Assembly: GCA_950295325.1 (NCBI GenBank)
Contig: OX485805.1
Span: 34,891,501 to 34,955,500 of the forward strand
Direction: 5' to 3'
DNA: 64,000 nt
Source of the DNA: Polytrichum commune
Lineage: Eukaryota; Streptophyta; Polytrichopsida; Polytrichales; Polytrichaceae
The position numbers and the translations under genes were made by a program. A model generated the notes under the pieces. The model saw only the letters and a program-made list of their open reading frames with translations, was not told where the DNA came from and did not search any database. Numbering within the stretch: the stretch's first letter is position 1; every line of letters begins with the position of its first letter. Shown piece after piece: positions 22,986 through 33,299 of the stretch.

Positions 22986-23904
22986 ACCCTTGCTAGCGCC
23001 CCTGAACTAACTTGGTCATTTTTCAATTCTAGCAAGGATCACGAGTGCTAACCCTTCGCCATGCTAATGATTAGCTCCCCATACCGCGGATGTCTTAGTT
23101 CATAGGAGGGGAACCAACCCTCCTACTTTGCTTTCGGGACTCACCCCTTAATCGATAACTAATTTTTAGATGTGAACTTCCATCCATGAAAGTCTAATCT
23201 TATGTTGATCATCGCATTGTCGGAGTAACACTACAACAACCTGAACCATACTATGCAACTATATCCTTATATTGGGCCAACGTCCATGAAGGCCATGCCG
23301 TTCGGCCTCGGGTGGGTTTGGCAACCACACTACCTCACCCATATAAGCCTCTAGGACTTTGAGTAGGGCCCTATCCCACCGTTAAGAAACCTTTTGTCTC
23401 TCTACCAAGAGTTGGGGCCAAGTAGACATTTTCCCTTAGCCACTGGGGCTGGAAGCCCCCAGCAGCTTAAGAACACCATAACTTCCTAGTGTGATCTTTG
23501 ATGCTCACATCCAACCAGTTCATCGTAATCTACGTTTTACGTAGATCCGTTCTCCTCACTTGTCCCATTCGGACAAGTATTGAGGAAGTTATGTATGTTC
23601 AAACCTTGGCAGTTCTGGGAGCCACTCCCAAGTCATTACTGTACCAGGACAACGCCCCACTAAAATTGCCAAATCTTCTAGCTCACACCTCCGATTGAGG
23701 TGTTCTTGAGCATTCTATAATTCCCACGCCATAAGCTACTCATAGTTGGTGGCCTTACCCTCGCGCCTTCTAGTCTCTGTAGGTGGGAGGCGTTCCCAAC
23801 GCCCAGGGCCCTCACCCACACTAGGATCACTTGGGCCCTTTCACCAACGGTGCCACAAGTCCCGGTGTCACTCCAGGGTCCCCCTTGTACCCATGGTGTT
23901 TTGG
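22986..23904. other. GC-richer insert of unknown type
   Basis: Similarity to the LINE copy at 38 kb stops at about 22985 and a clearly GC-richer sequence begins with TGTCGCAACCC. It lasts until the copia-like gag frame at about 23905. The TGTC start is LTR-like and it precedes a copia pseudogene, so it may be that element's LTR and leader. I could not find its 3' end or a target duplication. Confidence 0.3.
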
Positions 23905-25030
23905 GCACTCCTCATGGAGACGTACGCGACATTGCGGATCAATTTGTTTGTTTGGAGGTACACGTAAGAGATGAAGACATTGTTATGACCTTGCTTGAGA
24001 ATTTGCCGACATCGTACGAATATTTGATTATCGCCTTAAAAACGATGCCGATAAAGGAGCCTACGATGAATTATGTGACGACGTGTTTGGTGTACTAGAT
24101 GTCAAAACGTAAGGAGAAGAAACCCCAAGGTGAAAATGCCGCCATGGTATTGTGACAAAACAAAATGAGCAACTCATTCTCACGCCAAGATGCAAAGTCG
24201 TGTTTATATTGCAGCAAACCAGATCACATTATGAATTTTACTATAAAACAAAGAACAAGGAGCGTGAAAATGAGAAGAATGCAAAGGACAATTATGACTA
24301 CGCATTTGTAATGTATAATGGGACATATTCTAAGAGAGTGTTCAAGTGGATCATGAATTTGTAAGCCACTAAGCACATGACTTTGTATAGAGCTACATTT
24401 GACATATATGAGGTAATCGCTTCACACAATAGACATTAAGGTGATGATATTGTTGTCGAAGCCATTGGAGTGGGATTTATTGTCATAGAAGCAATCGTGA
24501 GAGATAAAATCAACCAAATGTGTATCTAAATTATATGTCAATTTACTTTTGGTGAACAAACTAAGTTGACATGGTCAATCTTATGTCGAAAGGTTTGTTT
24601 GAATATTGGCAAAAACTTGGAACAACAAAGTCATTGCAACTGCACCATGCAAAGGCAACTTATACAAAATAAATTTTACGAAGATGCACGAAGTGGATGG
24701 GACCAATTTGGTGCAATCTCCAACAAGAGAAGACGTGCTCGAACTTTGTCATTGCCGCCTTGATCATTTAAATATAAAGGATACTAATAAGCTCCAAAAC
24801 ATGTTAAGTGGCATGAACCTTGTCAAACTTTCTTGCCCAATATCCTCGTTGTTTTGTGAAGCGTGCATTAAAGAGATACAACATACTAGGGTTGCGTTTC
24901 CGAACAAGGGGGGAAGACAAGCAACTAAGCCCTTGGAAATTGTACATTCCAACATGTGTGGCCCAATGAGGACCACATCTGGGGGGGTCACCGGCCGAAA
25001 AGTAGAAACCACGTGTGAACAACTATAGGG
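23905..25030 (+). pseudogene. Ty1/copia gag-protease-pre-integrase remnant
   Basis: Three recognisable pieces occur in order in shifting frames. The first is a gag segment (VRDEDIVMTLLENLPTSYEYL, 23.96-24.08 kb). Next come a decayed zinc knuckle (CLYCSKPDHIMNF, about 24.2 kb) and a protease start whose active-site region has been lost (WIMNL-stop-ATKHMT, about 24.35 kb). The last is the pre-integrase domain (CHCRLDHLN...FCEACIKEIQH) with the start of integrase (KPLEIVHSNMCGPMRT) at 24.6-24.98 kb. Reverse transcriptase and RNase H are absent. Stops and frameshifts make it non-functional. Confidence 0.85.
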
Positions 25031-27380
25031 TGTTTTTAATTCATTGGAATGAAAACTTCTATAAACTTTGGATCTACCATAGACTCCTTAAATTGCAAAA
25101 CATGTGATTATATATAATTTAGTGTAAGAGGAAAACCCTCACTTTAGGTTTGAGGTAGAAAGAAATTAGGGTGACAAAAAATGAGGATTGAAAAAATAAA
25201 AATAAAATGAATATATTCACATATAATACATGATTGAAAGAAATATTGAATGAATATTAATGGATGGGTCAAACTATGGATGAAGACTTAATATTGATTG
25301 GAGTTTAGGATTAGGGTTTAGCCTTTGCACTTCCACACCTCACATTCCCTTCTTTGTTTAGCTTTACTTTTTTTGGCTCTTTCTCTTGCTCTTAGCATTT
25401 CACAAGTCACTTTGGAGTTGCATGATACTTATGTGGGCTACACCGTGTGACTCAAGCTCTAGCAACAACTCTTCGACTCTTCTATCAGTTTTCTCAACCC
25501 TCTCCTCAGTTTGAGGCGCCCGATCTTCGGCTTTGTCCGTTGCCTTCATGAATACTTCTCAACCATTGTGATAAAGGTTGCACTCCTTCTCCAAGTGGAT
25601 GCATTCTTGTGTTAGTCTTCCATCTTCGTTTATAGTTCTATGGTTGTCCTAGGGATTGCACAAATGCTCTATGGAGATTTGTGTTCGTGATTTGCTAAAA
25701 ATTTAGTGAAATACATTTATTCTTTGTGTTTTTTAACACTTCAGCTTTGCAATTGAACTTTTGGCTCAGTTTTCTTGGCGTGTATTGTCTTTATGCCACA
25801 TTCATTGATTATGTTCTTGCTCATGTCATTGACCTCATTTCAACTGCATTGTTTGTGAATTTAACTTTTAGATTACAAATTCGTAAACTGACATTTAACT
25901 TAGATGCATGACATGCTCTAGTTATGATATGTGCACTCTTCTTTCACCAATATATAGCAATGTGAATTCACACCATGCCATATTGGTGTTCTAAGTTTGC
26001 CTTCGTACGGAATGAGTAAATCAAAATATTATAAGTAATTTACCATCACTTGAAATAATATGGATTTTCTTTTATAATTACCTATAGGGTGCCGAATATT
26101 TGGTGAAGTATATTTTTTTTCTACTTAAAGGGTTCCCTAAAATCCAAATGAGGAGGTAAATAGCCCCCATAAAAATACCCTTTGTACGCACATGGTTACA
26201 TAACACAAGGGGGAGTGACCCCCCTGAGACCTCCAATCATGACACTTTTAGCTACGTACTCCATGAGATCAAGAACTATTCATTTGGTTAGCAATTGCAA
26301 ATCACAAAGTTTGTCGTATCAAATTGGAGTTGAGATGCAAGAGAGTTAAGTTACAAGAGACTAAAGTGTCAATAGTTCTTTTTGTTTTCTAATTAATCAC
26401 CTAGACACTCTCAAATGTGTTAACCATTGAACTTAGAATGGTTTTTATAGTTTGAGCGCATAGGCCACTCTCATCATAACACATATCACTTTGAAGATTG
26501 TGTATATCTGCAAACTATATCACTCAAATATGTGTGTCTAATAAGGAAGAGTGAACACATAAGGTCCACATCTTTGAAATATGCGACTCCATTGTGGGCA
26601 CTTGTAACTTCACAAAAGATTTTGGTTGTTGGATCATATCAAGATTTAGCTCATGAACTTGTAACCAATTGCAAATCGCGAAGATTATCATTTCAAGTTT
26701 CAGAAGCGGAGTGCAAATACGAAAATCATAAGAATACCCACGTGTTCTTCTTCTTCCTCTAGATTAATTGCCAACCACCACTGCTCCTTCAACCCATCTC
26801 GATGTAATTGGCATGAACTATTTGCAGCAAATTAAACAATTTGTGAGAATCATGATCGTTGTATTGTAGTTGCCTTTGAAGTGTGGCAAGCATTTCCTAG
26901 CGGTGCACCTTTCGCATGACACGTATGAGTATATGTGAATGCACAAAAAGGGTATTTTAATTCGAACTTTGTCATACTACTTATACATATGCTACACAAA
27001 TTGTAACCTGTAATTAAGTAATGAGCTCTCAACTGGGCTTTGCAAAGCTCGTCCTTTGCAACATTGATCCTAGGTATTTTGTATGAACCACGTTGCCAGA
27101 ACCACATATGCTGGTAAGCAGTGGACACTGCATAAGTACACAAACTGCGAAAGACACAATGTTTCTCAAGGGGAAAACGATTGAAAGCAAATTGATTCCA
27201 CTTTATTTATGAAGGTCAGTGGCACATGCACAGCAAGCTCCCAGCAACGCACTTCAGTAGCTAGTGTGTGTGCGTGGATGTATTTCTTCAGTGTTCTGCT
27301 TCCTGAACATCATTTTTGAAAACCTCACAGAAATTCCACGATAATATACCATATGGACCTCTATCAATCGCACCAACACT
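25031..27380. other. Spacer without recognisable genes
   Basis: AT-rich sequence with short frames. A block at about 26893-27015 recurs in inverted orientation at 32995-33135, so part of it is dispersed repeat. Nothing else supportable was seen. Confidence 0.5.
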
Positions 27381-27525
27381 CTTCACAACAAACAAACTCC
27401 TGGAGATTGATTTACGAGGGCATCATACTCACTGCATACTTTCAATCCAGCAATTCCTAGTTTATTTTGTCGAGATTTTTTGATTGCACACTGGACACAA
27501 CCAGATCACTGTTGGAGGTATAAGT

Positions 27526-29142
27526 TCACTGTTTGGCTTGATTGGCAAAATGCGCCTCCGCATGACCAGCGAAGTTTTCGAACATATGAGGCACAATGTC
27601 CATGAGGTTGTCTGGGGCAGGCGTGTCGCTGCTAACTGGAGTGTAATCTATAAACCATGTTATTGTGGAGGTGTCGGGTGATGGGCCAGGCAAAAACCTC
27701 ACCGTGTATTTGAAATAACTGTACCTTGGGTCTCCTTGAAAACTGATAACATAAGTGTGCGTGGTTTCATCATACACTTCCATGAGCGCCTTCAATGTGA
27801 TGGTGCTACCATCAAGGGGATCTGCAATATAATTACGAGCCTCCAAATTTAGACTTGCAATACGTGCACTGAATAGGGTCAGTCGTGTGACTAACACTAA
27901 TTTCTCTAACATATCCTAATATCTATACCACTTACTTTTACTATGATAATAACTGCAATATTGGACCAAAATTATTTACAAAAAAAACTATCGCATTAAA
28001 TTAGTAAAGAAACACACTCACATGATGGTTCAACATGCCTCCAAATGTCAAAACAACCGATCCAACTGTAGCATATACACTCTTTTTTCTTTTCTTTTTT
28101 TAAATGATCTCAAAGTTAGCATCGGAGACCCCGAATTTTTGTTTTTATAAGAACCCCTTCACATTGGTAATAGTGGTGGGCTCAGCTCAAAGAGCTGGGC
28201 ATCTAGCCCTGGCCTTAGAAGTGCATGCTAATGCAGTGTCCGGAAAGATTTCTGGACATAAATTCCAAGTTCAGCCGGTTACACGTTGTGATCTTTTGGT
28301 GTTTCTTTTATTGATTCGAAGTATGTTCCTTAGATTCTTCCAAACGATCGGTCGATCGGTCATGTCTCGAACTCAACCGGTTCATCTGTAACTAACGGTC
28401 GGCTCTCCCCGTTCACTGCTAATGCAACAGATTCACAGGATGAAGCGACGATTACAGGAGCATTTGAATGTTGACAGGACACATGATCACTGTGTTTATA
28501 TATTGTATTTCTTGTCCTTCTAATTTAGTTATTTCCAATTTACAGAATACAATTGCTCTTGCTGCATCTAGATAGACAGGTAAGCTTGGTATGTGGATCT
28601 CTGTAGCAAGTCAAGAAACACAAGCACGTGAAGGTTCAACATGGACTTCCCATAATCATATTAACTAAATCACGGGGGTCTAATACTCAATCCGCTTTTT
28701 CTTTGTGCTTCATCATAGATTTGCTCATGCAACATAAGTTTTTGTTTTGAACATCTAGTCGGTAGAAGTTGGAGCACATGAAGAACGAACTAGGTAGTTA
28801 CACCCACATCACTTTATCTAATAAGCCGGACTCAAATCCAGACCAGCTAAAATAACCACTATGATGTTGAAGCAGAAAACCATAAGCCATGTTGATGATC
28901 CTATAATGGACAAGAACTAGAACCTCCAATTAAGCAGCATGAGAAGCGAACAAGTTGAGGCACGTACGCACAACGAAGGTGGAAATGGTGCCTTGTCCAC
29001 CATCTCCCTCATGGTTCTCGGAATGGGACATTATGTGTTTGGGAACGGCCTTCGCGAACAACACATCGGAGTGCTTAATGCCTCGGAAATTGGTTTCCGG
29101 AGTGCCGGGAATCACATGCGACCTTTCTGGCATTGTCGGCAT
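27526..29142 (-). CDS. Bet v 1/PR-10-like (START-like fold) protein, two exons
   Basis: Exon 1 is 29142-28968 and exon 2 is 27821-27526, giving 156 residues, the usual family length. The donor GC|GTACGT and acceptor TTGCAG| are canonical, and the phases agree (phase 1). Exon 1 carries EGDGGQGT (residues 45-52), the glycine-rich loop typical of Bet v 1. Exon 2 has the strand pattern VISFQGDPRYSYFKYTVRFL, then ITWFIDYTPVSSDTPAPDNL and a C-terminal helix. Bet v 1 proteins bind small hydrophobic ligands in a cavity and many act in defence or secondary metabolism; the ligand cannot be told here. A TATA box lies at 29274-29282. The start ATGCCGACA is preceded by an A-rich context. The single intron sits near the family's usual position (about codon 60). 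A broken tandem copy lies upstream at 29.5-31.4 kb. Confidence 0.8.
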
Positions 29143-29149
29143 TTTGATT

Positions 29150-29282
29150 GAAACTAAGCTTCGGAAACAAATGGATGCAAAACTCGTTGAACTCCGCAAG
29201 TTCAAAATCACACTAAGCTTCGGAAACAGATGAATGCACGAATGGTTGATGAACTTCACAAGTTCAAAGTTCAGATTTATAG
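29150..29282 (-). promoter_or_regulatory. TATA box and duplicated leader of the Bet v 1-like gene
   Basis: CTATAAATC at 29274-29282 is followed by two tandem leader units of about 65 bp, each with a GTTTCCGAAGCTTAGT block and an AACTTG(T/C)G(A/G)AGTTCA block, and then the ATG at 29142. The same order occurs at 7718-7843. Confidence 0.65.
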
Positions 29283-29702
29283 GTTATGGGCAGTGTCTAG
29301 CAGCCACGTGCTTTTGTTTTGCTGTTGCTTTTGATGTGCAAGTGGCCCAAAGGTGATGGAGTTTCTCGCGTTTATCATGTGTCAGTCTTCAGCAGCCCAT
29401 TCCTTCAAATTAACAAGACATCCGAAATGGCGACAATCATTGAAGTGATGGAGCCACTTGTAAATGACATCTTTATCCACATCCTAATGTAGACACATTC
29501 ATGCATCCCAATTATGTCGACAATGTCATCCAAATCTATAACAAACTCCTGGAGATTGTTTTATCAGGGCATCATACTCACTGTATACTTTCAATCCAGC
29601 TATACCTAGTTTATTTTGTCGAGATTTTTTGATTCCACACTGGACACAACCAGATCACTGTTGGAATTATAAGTTCCCTGTTTTGGCTTGATTGGCAAAA
29701 AT

Positions 29703-29955
29703 CACTATATTCGTTAATTTGGGACTTTTTCGGCATTTTGAGACAGTTACAAATATAAGAACATGGATAAAATCACACATATATTGGAGAATGTTGTAAG
29801 ATGCAAATACTTTGAAGCGGGTGTTCATATCAAGAACCCAATTAAGAACTCATATCAAGATGGTTTAGGTAGGACGACCCAAACATTAGACCATGTTGTT
29901 GTGGTCCATATATTAATTTGAGACAAGAGAAAGTCTCAAATTTACGAATATAGTG
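29703..29955. mobile_element. CACTA-ended MITE, copy 1 (253 bp)
   Basis: The ends are CACTATATTCGTTAATTTGG and the inverse of CACTATATTCGTAAATTTGA, extending about 26 bp with three mismatches. It is inserted in exon 2 of the Bet v 1-like pseudogene. It has no coding capacity. CACTA ends suggest the CACTA superfamily, but I could not confirm a 3-bp target duplication. Confidence 0.8.
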
Positions 29956-30169
29956 ATAAAATGCAAATCCTCATGAGCAGCGAAGTTTTCGAACAAATGA
30001 GGTCCAATGCCCATGAGGTTGTTTAGGGGAGGCGTGTCGCCGCTAATTGGAGTGTAATCCGCAAACCACGTCAATGTGTTGGTGTTGGCTGATGGGCCAA
30101 GCAAAAACCTCTGTAAATTTCAGAGAAGTGTATCTCGGGTCTCCTTGAAAACTGATAACATAAGTGTGC

Positions 30170-31203
30170 GGAGTTTCAACAGACACTTCCATGAGCGACT
30201 TCAATGCGATGGTGCCACCATCAAGAGACTCTGTAATCATGTTGTAGTGACCAAATAATGAGCCTAGGTTGGACAAGATAATATTTAAGAAGGAATTGAG
30301 GAGTTCCAAATGCGACCAGATTTATAAGAACAAGAACTAGAACCTCTACAAAGGAGTGCTTAGTTTAAACAAACACTTTCATGAGCGACTTCAATGTGAT
30401 GGTGCCACCGTCAAGGGACTTTGTAATCATGTTGTAGTGACCAAATCATGAGCCTAGGTTGCACAAGATAATATTCAAGAAGGAATTGAGGAGTTCCAAA
30501 TGCTACCAGATTCATAAGAACAAGAACTAGAACCTCTAAAAAGGAGTGCTTAGTTTCAACAGACACTTTCATGAGCGACTTCAATGTGATGGTGCCACCA
30601 TCAAGGGATTCTGTAATCATGTTATAGTAACCAAATTATAAGCCTATGTTGCACAAGATAATATTTAAGAAGGAATTGAGGAGTTCCAAATGTGACCAGA
30701 TTCATAAGAACAAAAAGTTAATTCACTATATTCACTATAGTGAATATAAAATTCACTATATTCGTTAATTTGGGACTTTTTCGGCATTTTGAGACAGTTA
30801 CAAATATAAGAACATGGATAAAATCACACATATGTTGGAGAATGTTGTAAGATGCAAATACTTTGAAGCGGGTGTTCATATCAAGAACCCAATTAAGAAC
30901 TCATATCAAGATGGTTTAGGTAGGACAACCCAAACATTAGACCATGTTGTTGTGGTCCATATATTAATTTGAGACAAGAGAAAGTCTCAAATTAACAAAT
31001 ATAGTGATAAACTACGAACCTCTAAAAAGGAGTGCTTAGTTTCAATAGACACTTTCATGAGCGACTTCAATGGGATGGTGTCACCATCAAGGGACTTTGT
31101 AATCATGTTATAGTAACCAAATTGTGAGCCTATGTTGGACAAGATAATATTTAAGAAGGAATTGAGGAGTTCCAAATGTGACCAGATTCGTAAGAACAAG
31201 AAC
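30170..31203. repeat. About 190-bp tandem array carrying repeated exon-2 starts
   Basis: Units begin at about 30170, 30360, 30550 and (after a MITE) 31040. Each holds, on the minus strand, an intron end, a splice acceptor (TTACAG or TTACAA), the first about 50 bp of Bet v 1 exon 2 and a short AAGCACTCCTTTT tail. A partial fifth tail lies at 31328-31356. The MITE lies between units three and four. Confidence 0.8.
30754..31005. mobile_element. CACTA-ended MITE, copy 2 (252 bp)
   Basis: The sequence is nearly identical to the copy at 29703-29955 (only a few differences), so one of them is recent. A 30-bp palindromic remnant of the same ends (TTCACTATATTCAC...) immediately precedes it at 30722-30751, as if another insertion or abortive event hit the same site. 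Confidence 0.8.
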
Positions 31204-31430
31204 CGCATGGAAATTTTTACATTGGTAGTTCAAGAAAAAAGTATCAAATCCGACGATCGTGAAAGCACAGGCAACGTGGCCTCACGAGAAACCAGAAGCT
31301 GCTTTCATCGCCCATAGACTTCTTATTGACTAGAACCTCTACAAAGGAGTGCTTCACACCTCAAAAAAATATTTTTCTGGAGTACGAAGAACCACGTGCG
31401 ATCTTTTTGGCGTTGTTGACATTTTCACAA

Positions 31431-33290
31431 GCAACTTCCAACCGTGTCCCATGGGAAGAACGTGGGACATACCACTTGCAACATCTTCTAAAATATTTAG
31501 ACTGTTTTAAGATTGTTTGTGTCACCATGAATTGCTTGGCTTTGTAGATCAATATGTTTTTTCAGATGTTTATGATCTTCTTAGCACTGGATTCAAAGTT
31601 AGTATATTGTTTTGAATCATTTTTACTAAAACTTGTGCAAGGATCAAGAATTGTTCACTTTACCGTACTTGCAATCTCATAAAACTTTCTTGCCAATAGT
31701 GATGCGGTCATACCAAGGCTACTACACCAGATCCCATCAGAACTCTAAAGTTAAAGTCACTACCCTTGGATGTGACTAAGGATGTTTTACGAACAAACAC
31801 TCTATTCACTCCGGCCTCCCCTGGAGACCGGAGTTCTTCTTCTTCTTCTTCTTCTTCTTGCCAACCATGATGTTTTATTCCAATATCAAAAGGTGGTTGT
31901 TCACAAGAGAGTTTTTGAAGTCAACAATGAACTAATTTTTCCCTTTGTTGATAAATTATATATAATCACTTGTAATTATTTTGATTGAAAATTGTTAGTT
32001 TTCTATAAACTCTTTTTCTTACCTCAAAATGTATATCCATTCTTAATATAATCTTGAAAGTTTGGACTATAATTTATTTGATTATATTTATCACAATTTA
32101 CTTAAGGCTAATGATTCTAAATCAATTATAAACAAATCACAAAGATTTCTAAATATTGCTACCCCATGAGGTGCACCTTAAAACTAAGATCCACGTGCAT
32201 TCGCAACATACTCTTCGAAACCCTATATACAAGTTTTCTTTTTGTTAAAATCAAGCAATACACATACAATATCAATGATAAAAACACAACTAATAATATG
32301 TATACATAAAAAAAAATTACAGTCACATATAGTCATTAATACAAGTATGTGAATATGCTTTTGAATAATAATGAACCCCTATCATATGTATAATGTCAAA
32401 CACAAACATTCATTAATAAAGTCATTGAAGGTTGATTCATCCCCCGGATGTGACTAATGAGTATTTAAGTCTATAATATATGTCATAGAAGCTAATGCTA
32501 GTATTATTTGTGAGTCTACCATCAAATGATTTGTAAGTTTGTTAGTGCACTTATTGTTGGTTCCTTTCTTATACCAACATAAACCAATCTCCATGCTTGA
32601 TCCTAGAACTTGAAACAATTGTGATCCCTACATGCTTGATCCAAATTGTTGCCCACATCATAGATATACTAATTATATGAAAACAATTACAAGAAAATCC
32701 ACCTAGGAGTCAACACCTTCGCAATTTCAATGCCACAAATAATCAAACAGAGGCATCGACCACCCGCATCAACCACAAAGAAGTGTTGGCCGTTCCTCTT
32801 GCAACCCTAAGCAAGAAGTGGCCTTGTTCTCAGTGCAACCACCCCTTCCAAACCCCTAATATTGCCTCTTCCATACATACAAGGATGATATAAGAAAATA
32901 AACAATTCATTCATCCCAATTTCATCCAATATTAAAAAATTGTCTCATAAAGTCTAGTGACCCTACCATACAACTACAAATGTTATACATTTTCTAGAGG
33001 TCCTCTATACATGTACATAACAACGAGTTATAATTTGTGTAGCATATTTATACGTAGTACAAAAAAATTCAAATTAATACCCATTTTTGTGCATTCACAA
33101 ATATTCATACATGTTATGAAAGGTGCAACCCCCCCCCCCCCCCCACCCACCCACCCAGGATTGCTACCATATTGATGTGAACTCACAACCATTAGCAACA
33201 ACTTTTCTTTTAGGTACACTGCAAAATTGAGGTCTAGAAAGTTTAGTTTTTAAATATTCTAATGAAAGCACAATACGCTCCAAGAAGTGA
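31431..33290. other. AT-rich spacer
   Basis: No gene is recognised. It contains a (TTC)n run at about 31834-31859. A poly-C run at about 33129-33145 and the dispersed block 32995-33135, noted at 26.9 kb, lie near its end. Confidence 0.5.
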
Positions 33291-33299
33291 AGAGTTATT

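Larger units (their letters stand above)
29541..31430 (-). pseudogene. Tandem Bet v 1-like pseudogene
   Basis: 29541-29699 repeats the 3' flank of the intact gene (27390-27547). Exon 2 can be followed from a kept acceptor (ATTACAG| at 30231) to about 29957, with a frameshift near 30100. A MITE at 29703-29955 replaces the last residues and splits exon 2 from the 3' flank. A degenerate exon 1 piece lies at 31360-31425. Between the exons is an array of repeated exon-2 starts. The copy cannot make a normal protein. Confidence 0.75.

Noticed and set aside
23746-24098. Overlapping plus frames across the GC-richer insert and copia gag
   Set aside because: Only the part after about 23905 shows gag features. 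The earlier part has no supporting motif, and no LTR end could be fixed.
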